Origin: Microstegium vimineum
Lineage: Eukaryota; Streptophyta; Magnoliopsida; Poales; Poaceae
Length of the DNA stretch: 64,000 nt
Direction: 5' to 3'
NCBI GenBank assembly: GCA_022036555.1
Contig: CM039130.1
Span: forward strand, 11,333,285 to 11,397,284
The notes under the pieces are model-generated. The model was given only the letters and a program-made list of their open reading frames with translations, made no database searches and had not been told where the DNA came from. The translations under genes were made by a program, and so were the position numbers. Below are positions 54,591 to 64,000 of this stretch, in pieces; the stretch's first letter is position 1, and each line of letters begins with the position of its first letter.

Positions 54591-54685
54591 ATGGCTCCTA
54601 GGAAATGCAATCCAGAGCAGTCGGAGCATGCGAAATCACAGCAACAGGATGCAAAGGGCAGGTTCAGTGGCCCGACATTGCCGGT
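54591..54685 (+). pseudogene. First-exon fragment of an unrecognised gene, cut by a retrotransposon
   Basis: Reads MAPRKCNPEQSEHAKSQQQD, then AKGRFSGPTLP, and stops being gene-like at 54686, where the LTR begins. Similar in its second half to exon 1 at 53216. The downstream exons would lie beyond the retrotransposon, outside the window. Confidence 0.45.
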
Positions 54686-56390
54686 TGTTGGTATTTCTTA
54701 TGACTATTGGATAAATCCACAAGCGCACAAATTATACCGTTGTAGCACTTCACCTAGGAGTATTCCAAGGTATCGTAATTTATATTTTTCGAAGGGAAAT
54801 CTAAGCTAGAAATGATAATTAGAGAGAGATCCTAGAGAGCACCTCAACTTAGTACCAACTAGTATAGGGGCGTAATCGATATAAAGTGATAGGAAGGGTG
54901 ATGAATGAATAAGCCAAGGTAAAAGATAACTTAGAGATAACTAGTGAGTATAGCTAGTTGGGAGGACAACGAGAGAGTATAGGGACTCCTATGTAATTCA
55001 CTCTACTTAAATATAATTAGCCAATTAATTAGTCTAAACACTATAGTTTGTCTCCTCAATACAAGTATGCTAGGCGAGGGGATAGATCAGTAGGAGGACA
55101 AAACTCCTACCAGACTGCACCCTCTTTTTACGGGGGCCTTACCTTTTAAGAACTTGCCTAAGAACACGTGCTGGAATACAAAGACTAGACAAGGTTGTCA
55201 CTCTCTTGCTAGCTATCATAAACAATACGTGCAACAAGCGGTAACCAATGGTAAGATGATATATAAGCACCACGCTTACACACAACTTACTACTTTCACT
55301 ATGATCTATAACCAAAGCACCCTATGACAGGCAATGATCACATATGGGAAAGGCCACAAGGATCACAGACTATTGATGTAAAGGCTAGTAATAAGAAAAA
55401 ACATATAAACTATAACAAGTATAGTAACGCTCAAAGTAAATACTAGGTAAAGTAGAGGAAAAGTAATGTATTGAATAAGATAAAGTCTTACAAAGAAGGA
55501 AATATACAAGAGCTATACTAGACTTTCCAGAAGACGACTCCGGAAATCCCGAGCGCAGCTTGACTCAACTCTAACTCCCACTCTAGACTAACTACTAGAA
55601 TAATCTAAGGAATAGAGCTTGTAGGCTTCTTCACCATGTATGAAGAGGGGGGTATGAGCCTCTATTTATAGTGGGAGGTGGAGTAGGGGCTACACCATCG
55701 CCACGTCATCGATCCAGGAAGCTTCAAATCTCCACCCTTGGATCCAACCGCCTCTAAACGGACTTATAGAGTGGATGGTCTTGATCTTCAACATGTGTTA
55801 ATTGAGTGTGGCGGTTACCAGGTGCTGCACCGACGAAGGGGAGATCGGCCGACCCCCCCTATGGCCTGTGGGCCCTGTCTTGGCCTTCTAGAGCATGCCC
55901 CACTGGTCAGGGACCAAGTGGGGGGTTGGAGCCCCTGGTAGGAGGTCGGTCGACCCTTTTATAGAGGTCTGGGGCCCACCTCGGCCTTCCAGAAGGTGTC
56001 CCCACTTGTCATCTGGCTGGGTTGGTTCTTCTGAGTTGTTTTGTCAAGTTGATCTTCTTGATGTGGGCCCTGGATCCATGTGAGTTGCATGTGTGCCGTT
56101 GGGAGAAAGCACAGTGTGATCTAAGGGTTGAGATTCACTTAGGTGTGCTTCTCCTGGATCATGGCTAGAGGAGAGAGCTGGTGGGCCCTATAGGGGATCG
56201 GCTGACCCCCTATGTGGGTCCCATTGGCTCTCCTTTGCACCATTTCTTCTAAATCTGCATCAAATACTTCATGGAGATGTGGAACTTGTTATTTATAAAA
56301 GTATGCTCATGATATGATTGTTTATCCTTGATCCTGAGGTTGTTGACACTATTTTGGTTATCTAAAAGTGTGTCATTCTTGTTGTCAACA
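54686..56390 (-). repeat. 3' LTR of the Athila-like element (complete, 1,705 bp)
   Basis: Begins TGTTGGTATTTC and ends TTGTCAACA on the plus strand, giving matched TGTTG/CAACA ends. The first 790 bp match 63211-64000 with a few percent differences by eye (for example TCCACAAGC versus TCCGCAAGC). Confidence 0.93.
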
Positions 56391-56408
56391 AGATCCCCCA
56401 AGCTTAAC
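56391..56408 (-). other. Polypurine tract
   Basis: In reverse complement this reads AAGCTTGGGGGATCT directly before the 3' LTR, the usual place and composition of a Gypsy polypurine tract, which primes plus-strand DNA synthesis. Confidence 0.7.
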
Positions 56409-57237
56409 CTTTGCTCGTCCCGAGCAAACAATCAAACTTAGCCTCAGTGGATAAGGAGTTGCTACTATGCTTCATATTTTAAGAGTACTAAATCTACAAC
56501 AATCATACTTCTCTTTTGAATGGAAAAATTAGCAATAAAGACTCACCCATATTACCTTAGTCCTCCATGGGGCTTATGGCTTTATCCCTTGTCTTGGGTG
56601 GTTGAGAGATATAACAACCTGACGTAAGCACTAGTTTTCTTATTGTTTCACAAGTTTCATATCAGAGGTTTTGTAAAGTTTTGAAAAAGAAAAACTTAGT
56701 GTTCCTCAAATGGTACTCTCGAGTCGCTCATAAGGTGTATGATTCCTCACCAAGGCACATATTTGAAGTTTGTCTTCCTTTCATCCTATCTCTAAAGGCT
56801 TGTGTGGACCTATAGGGTAGGATAAAGAATGTAGCAAACTTACTTTGCATATGTTGTAAAGTCAAATTCCGGATCCAAGGAGAGAAATGTCATACTCTTA
56901 TATCAAGATGTGCAAGTGTGTGGAACATGGAAAATGATCAATACTCCTCTATTTGATATGATCTCTGTTTCTAACTTATAAATTTGCGACATAGCTATAT
57001 TTATTTTTTTCTATGAGCTTTAATTTGCTCATCATTTTTCTAAAACTTGGGACCTTCATGTGCCCCTATATTTTTTCATATATTTTCATAATTTTGCATA
57101 GTCTATGTCTCATCTACTAGCAACATACTAGAGAGAGAATTTCTATTAGAACATAGACCATGAACTATGTGGAAAATGAAAGGCATGTTTCTGCGTACTT
57201 CCAGTGTAGAAGCAGTATATATATATATATGTGTGTG

Positions 57238-57315
<78 letters not shown>

Positions 57316-58014
57316 TGTGTACGTGATCTTGATCTTGGGAGCATGATAAATCTCTCAACAAGGGTCACAAAGCTTGACCAAACTCAACATAAAGCAAACA
57401 ACTTATGTAGAAAGCTTATGTCATAAAAGAGCATATATGGCTTTGGTAGGAATTTTCACCATTGAGGAACAAAAAGTGTTTTTATCATTTTAATAAATAA
57501 AACTCCAATAGTCATTCTTGTTTAGAAAAATATTATAGCAGCTCTTGTCTTGTTATATCATGTCTCACAACAACTTAGACTTAGTTACAACATTTGCAAC
57601 CCACAAAAGTTTTAGGTTCATGATGGTTTCTTTTAAGCCAAGTAATCCATACTTAGAGAAATATCAAGTTGTAAACTAAGTACTAGAGAAACATTTAGCA
57701 GAGCAACTATTCATCATTTCCATATGGGATATTGAAATTCAGGGAACATGTGAGAGTAGAGAGAAGTCTTTTTTTAGATTCAAACAAAAGATAAGAAAGA
57801 AAATACATAAATGTAAATGCTAGAATTAAAAACTTACCTTAGTGGGGGAGGGAACCTCCCCCAAGCTTATCCTTTGCTCAACAGGGTGGTGGCTAATATG
57901 GATGATGTTGCCACACCATTCTCCACCTCTGAATTTCTTCTTGATAGGCATGGATTTGTTCGGCAGTTTGTTGTACTATGCCTGCTGTCACACCATGCTC
58001 AACGCGAAGCTCGC
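56409..58014. other. Non-coding internal region of the retrotransposon
   Basis: AT-rich, no gene recognised. It holds a (GT)n microsatellite at 57231-57314. The word CCCCCAAGCTTAACCTTTGC-like occurs at 56395 and again near 57860 (CCCCCAAGCTTATCCTTTGC), an internal duplication. Confidence 0.6.
57231..57314. repeat. (GT)n microsatellite
   Basis: About 84 bp of GT dinucleotides. Cys/Val or His/Thr-repeat open frames here are artefacts. Confidence 0.95.
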
Positions 58015-59363
58015 CTAAAGCATTGGTGAGATGATCCAATTGTTGCCGCCGGTCCCAATGCTCCCTATCTCGTGGGGACAAGAAGGATGCTTTGGTCCTT
58101 GCGGACGTGGTGGCCAAGGAGGCATGCCACTAGAAGTGTCCATGGCATCGGAAGTTGCATCATCTTCCTCCTCGCCAACAACTCCATGGGAAGGACCACC
58201 TTGCTCAAGGTGAACAAAGTATAGCCCCTCCTGAGCTCTCCTGTCTGATCCTGCAAAACCTCTTTGCCCATTTCCTTGATCTAAATCAAGGGTTAGATTA
58301 CGGGTCCTATACAACTGACGTTGCCTATTTGGGATAGGAACTTCAGTTGTATGGCCACTATAGATCATTTTGAGTCCACCCATGGGACCTCTTTTTAGCA
58401 TTTGAGCATGTGTAAGATATTCTTCTGAAATTACTGCTTTGGGTGAAGAGATGTATTCAAACGGGTAGGTCCCATTTAACAAGTTCATGGATTCGGCAAG
58501 ATGAGTGATTAAGGATGTGAATTGTATGGGTTCATTGCTTTCAATCGATCTTTGCCAAGATTCTACTAAGAATTTCACAGGAGAGATTTGAATTTTATTG
58601 ACCATGGCATATAGCAATTTTAGCTCTATGGTGCTTAGCATGCTAGCATTATTTCCAGGAAACAAAGTCATGTTCATCCAAAGATGAATAAAACAAAGGG
58701 TTGGATTATGGATTTCCTCAGATTTGGAGTTGAGCAATCATTCAAGGCAGAGATAGACAACCAAAATTTTCTTTTGTTGAATCTACTCATGGCAGGATCT
58801 AAGTCAAGCAAGCATGAATCATCAAAACCAAGAGTAACATTTAGATGACTCCAAGTGAGACTAAAGCTTTGATTAAACATGTGGAACAATATTTCATCAT
58901 TAGAGACTTGTAAAGAGGACAAGAACTCTATGGTGAGCAATTTAATTCCAAGTTCATCTAATTGTCAAAAACTAGACCAACCAATGGTAGAAAAGATAGT
59001 ATCGAATTCGGTGTTCATACCTGCGTTGGAGAGAAGAGTTGGATTCAATATCCTTGTATGCTCGAAGGATCTATCCTGAAGAGAGAGATACCTTTCGTAT
59101 TCTAATTGGTCAAACCAGAGCCCACTTTATTGATCATACGTCCTCATCAGGGGCACCATGAATGCACCAAGATGAGGCATCTCCATCGGTGATTCTTCCT
59201 CTTCCTGAGGTTGTCCTTTGGTTGGGATGTTCTCCCAAGTATATCGGGCAGAACCACCCCTTCTCCTTTGAGAAGTGTCCTCGGATTGGTGGGAGCTTCG
59301 AGATGAACTCCCACTTAGGACTTGCTTCATTTTCTTGAGTGCGGATCTCAAAGGGTTCTTCAT
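58015..59363 (-). pseudogene. Athila ORF-1-like gene
   Basis: From 59363 the frame reads MKNPLRSALKKMKQVLSGSS, then (after TAA at about 59127) FDQLEYERYLSLQDRSFEHT, GMNTEFDTIFSTIGWSSF, a TGA, LTIEFLSSLQVSNDEILFHM, SLTWSHLNVTLGFDDSC and FNKRKFWLSISAL. After a frameshift near 58710 it continues MTLFPGNNASMLSTIELKLL, PVKFLVESWQRSIESNEPIQ, LMRGPMGG-like KRGPMGGLKMIYSG and a low-complexity tail ending about 58015. This pattern is that of the Athila retrotransposon ORF-1 family, found in plant Gypsy elements; its function is not well known. Here it sits downstream of protease where pol would be expected. Confidence 0.75.
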
Positions 59364-59389
59364 CTTCTAGAGAGGAAGAGGGAGACAAG

Positions 59390-60500
59390 AATGAGACTAG
59401 GACAAGGCTAGTTTTTCTTGCGGGGAGAAGCTTGAGCTAAGAGAAGCTTGATGAAGACAAGGTATGTTTGTGGACTTGAGAGATAGAGTAGCACTACTTC
59501 TTCAAAGAATTGAGAGCTTCACTTGAAGGAAGTGAGGAGAAGACAAGGCAAAGGCAAGGAAGAAGTGGTTGAGCTAGAACTGAATTCTGGTTGGAGTGTG
59601 AGAATTTGAGCTCACCTTGCATGGCCTTTTATAGGGGGAGAAGATGGCACCAAGGATGCACCAAGGGGGGATCGGCTGACCCCCCTATGGGCATGCCCTT
59701 GGGTGCCATGAGCACTAGCTTTAAGAGATGACTTACAAAGCAAAAGGGAAAGGTGGAGGTGATAATAGGGTGTCGGCCGACCCCCTATGAGAGCTCCAAA
59801 GTGGAGATTCTACTCACACTTTTCCTAGTGCTTGGTGAAAGGTAAAGCATGCTAGGAGATGTGATCAAAAGCCGAGCTAAAGTGCTCAAGATTCTCCTCT
59901 TTAAACAAAAAAGAAGTGGGGGACAAAAGTATGTCATGCTTTAACCAAAGGTGATTGATGTGTTTTCTTTTTTAAAGCATGACAAAGCAAAAGTGAAAAT
60001 GTTCATGATTCCCCACTTTGAACAAGGAGTAGTGGGAGACAAGAGTGTGTCATGCTTTAACCAAAAGGTGATTGATGTGTTTTCTTTTCAAAGCATGGCA
60101 AAGCAAATGGGATGTCTCCTAAAGCAAAATATGAATTTTGAACTTCACACTACTCAAATCATGAGATTCTTAGACAAAAGAAGATAGGGAAGAGAGAGAG
60201 GTGACCAAGGGACCCCTTGGGGTGTCGGCCGACCCTTATAGGTCTCCTTTTCTTTTTCTATTTCTTCCTCTAAAGTCACATTGTGTTCCCCATTTAAGAA
60301 AAGTAGGGTTAGGGTACATAGAGGTGTCGGCCGAGCCCCCTAAGGACCTAACCTTGGTCAAATTTTAGTGCTAAACTAATCTCAAGGTTTTATTTGATCT
60401 AAACTTTATTTTTCTAAATTTTTAAGCATGATTAAAATTAAAGAATTGAAATAAATGTAGAAGGGAAATAAAAGATAACTACCGACTTACCTTTTGGCGA
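59390..60500. other. Non-coding internal region with repeated words
   Basis: No reverse transcriptase or integrase motif is found in any frame. A roughly 55-bp word is directly repeated about 113 bp apart (59935-59990 and 60050-60105; AAGGTGATTGATGTGTTTTC). The motif TCGGCYGACCCCCTA recurs four times (59670, 59772, 60223, 60326). Confidence 0.65.
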
Positions 60501-60749
60501 AGGCTCCTTGATTTTAAGTCCATGGAGTAGGACTCTCCTTCTTGTTAATTCTTTGGGTGCACTTGATGGCTCCGAAGACGGAGACCGAGGAGTGTGCACC
60601 TCCTTCTCTTTCCAAACCTGCCTTGGATTGGCAGGTTCATCCTCCTTGAGTTCGTTGATCTTAACCTCTGGGTACTGCTTCTTTTGGCATGGAGCTCGAA
60701 CTCTTCTTCTTGGTGGATGTGCTTTAACCTGTTTGTTAAGTTTATAACC

Positions 60750-61930
60750 ATTGAAAACTCATTTTACCTTACGACTTGGGAACTGGATCTGACCCGATCC
60801 CACGTAAATGACCGCGTTGGTGGTGTTGAGGAAGGGCCTTCCCAAGATGACAGGAACGTCAACATTGACTCCCATGTCCAGGATGATGAAGTCGGTGGGA
60901 TGTACTCATCTTGGATGTTCACCAAGATGTCCCTTGCAAGTCCCTTGGTGTCGATGGGATATCCTATAGGGTACCCATAGATCGGCTTACCGGAGCCTTG
61001 GGCCTCCCTCACTCGGCCCACGAAGGAAGACGAACACATGAAACCGAATTCTACTCGGTAACAACAACAAGACCGAAGCGTACCTTAGGACTCTGAGTTT
61101 GTAACCAAGTAAGATTAGAAGCAACCCTCAACCAGATCCTGGACTATAAAGGGCTGGTGAGGGTATCACCCAAAAACACCTGAACATACTAGGCAACACC
61201 CGATACGTAGAGCGACACGCAATACCTTGTACCTCAAGATCAGAGCAATAAACAAGCGACCCAACTGGACGTAGGGTTGTTACTCGACTGTGTCGAGGGC
61301 CTAAACCAGTATAAACCGTGTGTACCTACATGTCCAACCACCAAGGTTTCACTATTCTCCGAGGCACGAACAACTGCCTCAGGTAACCCGTGGCAGGCTA
61401 TCGGTGGTAAAACATCGACACTCGGGAAACCGCATCGTCTGATCTACCATCTGCAAACGAACACATGTAGGGAACAAGGGTCCCCCTAACAAGTTATCAT
61501 ATGTTACCTTGGACATGATGTTGACACCCGATCCAAGGTCATAGAAGGCATTGTGAAAGGTTTGTTGTCCGATTGAGCACTTGATCGTCGGATGGCCTGG
61601 ATCTTCCTTCTTCATGATGAATGGAGGATCGACAAGGTAGCCCCAATTGGAGCGAAGTGGAGGCTTACCGAACCTCGCTGTGACCATATTAACATGCTTA
61701 ATTGGATCCTCTGGTTTCCCAGGAATCTTATATTGTTCTATAGATGGCATAGCTGCTGCTAATTCAGCTAATTGTGTTTCTAGCATTTTATTAAAACTCA
61801 ATTGATTCTTCATGGCAGTGGCAAAGCTATCCATTTTTTCACCAAGATTTTCAAGAACTTTATCATTGGCAATCATGTTTTTGTTAATACCATCATTAAG
61901 TTTAGATTGACCAAGAACAAGATCATTCAA
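60750..61930 (-). pseudogene. Retropepsin-like aspartic protease of the Athila-like element, split by an LTR-like insertion
   Basis: From 61930: MNDLVLGQSKLNDGINKNMI and a coiled region (ETQLAELAAAMPSIEQYKIP), then PPFIMKKEDPGHPTIKCSIG and the protease core FYDLGSGVNIM (the DLG active-site region of plant Gypsy retropepsins), ending CVRLQMVDQTMRFPE at about 61426. The frame is interrupted at 61017-61420 by an inserted sequence and resumes IYGYPIGYPIDTKGLARDIL, then, after a frameshift near 60890, FIILDMGVNVDVPVILGRPF and a stop near 60768. Gag-protease proteins process the polyprotein; this copy cannot. Confidence 0.8.
61017..61420 (+). mobile_element. LTR-like insertion in the protease gene, flanked by CTCGG
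   Basis: The protease reading stops at 61426 and resumes left of 61012. The intervening sequence ends AAAACATCGACA and contains ACGTAGGG and AACCAGTATAAACCGTGTG-type words like those near 32600-32660, so it is probably an LTR. The 5-bp word CTCGG occurs at both edges (61012-61016 and 61421-61425), consistent with a target duplication. It starts CCCACG rather than TG, so the left end may be truncated or mutated. Confidence 0.6.
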
Positions 61931-62979
61931 TGAAGGCTGATTATTATAAGAATTGTAATTATTGTAATTGCTATTACCTCCATTACCTTGGTAGAAGGGG
62001 CACGAATTCCAATTTCCTTGTTGTTGGGGTCATACCCGTTGTTGTTGTTGTTGATGATGAAGTTCACAAGCTCCTTCGATGTCTTAGGGCAATTGTTGCC
62101 CGAGTGATCATTTCCTCTGCACACCTCGCACCATGGATCGGCTTCAATAGCTCGTGCGGTGGCAGTGGGGTAGATGGCCTCTTGTTCCTTCTTGGAACCT
62201 TCCTCTATCTTCTTCATTAAGAGGTCCATCTTGGCAGAGAGTATGTTCACCTCATTGACGGTGTGCATACCTCTCCTATTTGGCTGGAGACGTTCCTCAC
62301 CTCATCCTTGGTTGAGTATCATCTTCTTGATGAGGTCCTTAGCATTCATCACTGTGTGTTGGAGGAATGCCCCTCCAGCGGCAGCATCAAGGTGACTACG
62401 GGCCATGCTAGACAGCCCATGGTAGAATCCTTGAATCAAGAGCCAGTCGTCTATCCCACGATGAGAATAGGCACGAATGTACTCCTAGAGACATTCCAAT
62501 GCTTTGGGAATCGTCTCGTCGGACTGTTGTTGGAAGCTCGAAATCTTTCCACGAAGGGCATTGGTTTTGCCCATTGGGAAGAACTTCTTGGGGAATGCGT
62601 TGGCACACCTCTCCCATATAGTGGCCTCTTCTTTGTGGGCATAGAACCATTGCTTTGCCTTCCCTAATAACGAAAATGGGAAAAGGCGAAGGCGAATGGC
62701 GTTAGACGCCACTCCTTTGATGGTAAAGGTGCCACATAACTCCATGAAGTGCTGGAGATGAGCGTTGGCATCCTCATGGGGCTTCCCACAAAATGGATTG
62801 GCTTGAACCATGTGGATCAAGGTGAGCTTTAGCTCGAAGGTGGCATCCCCGAAGTTGACTTCAGGGCCCTGAGCTACGTGGGTAGCGGACGGAGCTGAGA
62901 AGTCAGAGATCGCCTTCTGGGCCATAGCATTCTTGAGTGGTGGTGCGGAGCCTCCTTCCTCGAACGAATTCAGGGTCAA
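61927..62979 (-). pseudogene. Gag of the Athila-like element
   Basis: From 62979: an N-terminal stretch, then the retrotransposon gag domain (LTLIHMVQANPFCGKPHEDA, HLQHFMELCGTFTIKG, AIRLRLFPFSLLGKAKQWFY, WERCANAFPKKFFPMGKTNA). Reading continues in frame past a TAG at 62485 (EYIRAYSHRGIDDWLLIQGF) and a TGA near 62300, and reaches a zinc knuckle CEVCRGNDHSGNNC (C-x2-C-x4-H-x4-C) near 62120. A frameshift near 62000 precedes the protease part. Gag forms the particle that packages element RNA. The start at 62979 is the first ATG in frame after the PBS. Confidence 0.85.
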
Positions 62980-63184
62980 GATGAACCTCTGAGGGGGGGC
63001 CTCTAGTGCTCCTCAACAACTGCTCGGGATCTTCTAGATAATTTCCTGGTAGTTGGAAACCGCTCATACACTATCTGGCTTCACAAGAAAGGAAGACACA
63101 GACCGGGGTAAGCCATGACTAATAGATAACTAAGTTAACGAGAATCTCTGGATTTAATCTAATTAAAATTTCTAGGCTATGCTT

Positions 63185-63202
63185 TCCCCGGCAACAGCGC
63201 CA
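63185..63202 (-). other. Primer-binding site, tRNA-Asp type
   Basis: In reverse complement TGGCGCTGTTGCCGGGGA lies 8 nt inside the right LTR. It is complementary to the 3' end of plant tRNA-Asp apart from one base (T where C is usual). This fixes the element's direction as minus. Confidence 0.85.
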
Positions 63203-63210
63203 GAAATGCT

Positions 63211-64000
63211 TGTTGGTATTTCTTATGACTATTCGATAAATCCGCAAGCGCACAGATTATACCGTTGTAGCACTTCACCTAGGAGTATTCCAAGGTATTG
63301 TAATTTATATTTTCCCAAGGGAAGCTGAGCTAGAAATGATAATTAGAGAGAGATCCTAGAGAGCACATCAACTTAGTACCAACTAGTATAAGGGGGTAAT
63401 CAATATAAAGTGATAGGAAGGGTGATGAATGAATAAGCCAAGGTAAAATATAACTTAGAGATAACTAGTGAGTATAGCTAGGTGGGAGGACAACGAGAGA
63501 GTATAGGGACTCTTATGTAACATCTACTTCAATATACTTAGCCAATTAATTAGTCTAAACACTATAGTTTCTCTCCTCAATACAAGTACGCTAGGCGAGG
63601 GGATAGATCAGTAGGAGGACAAAACTCCTACCGGACCACGCCCTCTTTTAACAGGGGCCTTACCTTTTAAGAACTTGCCTAAGAACACGTGGTGGAATAC
63701 AAAGACTAGACAAGGCTGTAACTCTCTTGCTAGCTACCACAAACAATCCGTGTAACAAGCGATAACCAAGGGTAAGATGATATATAAGCACCACGCTTAC
63801 ACACAACTTACTACTTTCACTATGATCTATAACCAAAGCACCCTATGACAGGCAATGATCGCATACGGGAAAGGCCACAGGGATCACAGACTATTGATGT
63901 AAAGGCTAGTAATAAGCAAAAGCATATAACAAGACTATAACAAGTATAGTAATGCTCAAAGTAAATACTAAGTAAAGTAAAGGAAAAGTAATGTATTGAA
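63211..64000 (-). repeat. 5' LTR of the Athila-like element, cut by window end
   Basis: Begins TGTTGGTATTTC like the left copy and runs to the window end, so only 790 of about 1,705 bp are seen. Confidence 0.93.

Larger units (their letters stand above)
54686..64000 (-). mobile_element. Athila-like Gypsy LTR retrotransposon, minus strand, non-autonomous, continues past the window
   Basis: Two direct LTR copies: 54686-56390 complete (TGTTGG... to ...GTCAACA) and 63211 onward. A primer-binding site complementary to tRNA-Asp lies next to the right copy (63185-63202) and a purine-rich tract next to the left one, so the element runs right to left. Gene order from the PBS: gag (62979 to about 61930), zinc knuckle, retropepsin-like protease (to about 60770), a long non-coding part, and an Athila ORF-1-like gene (59363-58015). 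I see no reverse transcriptase, RNase H or integrase in 6.8 kb of internal sequence. Genes are interrupted by stops. Confidence 0.9.

Noticed and set aside
57146..57426. Cys/Val and His/Thr repeat proteins
   Set aside because: Pure translation of a (GT)n microsatellite.
58031..58337. Plus-strand open frames over the Athila ORF-1-like gene
   Set aside because: They are antisense shadows of a recognisable minus-strand gene.

Overview
The window is repeat-rich nuclear DNA from a grass. The evidence is nested CACTA (En/Spm) DNA transposons with TTTGCCGAGTGC / GCACTCGGCAAA subterminal repeats, GT-AG introns, Athila-type LTR-retrotransposon sequence, microsatellites and two assembly gaps of exactly 100 N. 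The repeat families look panicoid (sorghum, Miscanthus, switchgrass, Setaria or maize relatives), but I cannot name the species. There are no bacterial features, rRNA genes or CRISPR arrays, and no intact host gene is certain.

Layout. 1-2763: 3' part of a CACTA element with a TNPA-like gene. 3007-14381: a complete CACTA element (TSD ATA) on the minus strand, with a tnp2 transposase pseudogene and a second gene joining a Transposase_24-type region to a Ulp1-like cysteine protease. 16206-20858: an internally deleted CACTA element (TSD AGA). 24111-33883: a near full-length CACTA element (TSD ACG), broken by a gap and an LTR insertion. 33887-40268: old non-coding DNA with transposon ends. 40520-42638: a short CACTA-like element carrying an unrecognised gene, inside an ACT microsatellite. 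44128-45326: an L-gulonolactone-oxidase-like pseudogene. 46763-48595: another En/Spm-type gene, cut by the second gap. 49196-54685: a 328-bp tandem repeat, two tRNA-like segments and small gene-like exon sets. 54686 to the end: a minus-strand Athila-like LTR retrotransposon with gag, protease and an Athila ORF-1-like gene but no visible reverse transcriptase or integrase.

The CACTA elements share a plan. A TIR is followed by one or two blocks of subterminal repeats (the presumed transposase-binding sites), a GC-rich promoter-like island, a structured leader in the elements at 16206 and 24111, the tnp2-type transposase, a second TNPA-like gene, then subterminal repeats and a TIR. By analogy with maize Spm, the second protein would bind the subterminal repeats and the tnp2 protein would cut the ends. 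Every transposase copy here is broken, mostly by TAG and TGA codons. The element at 3007-14381 departs from the plan: between its two genes it has an extra subterminal array, a GC island and an inverted AT-rich copy of its own terminal region, so the protease-bearing gene appears to have its own terminus-like promoter.
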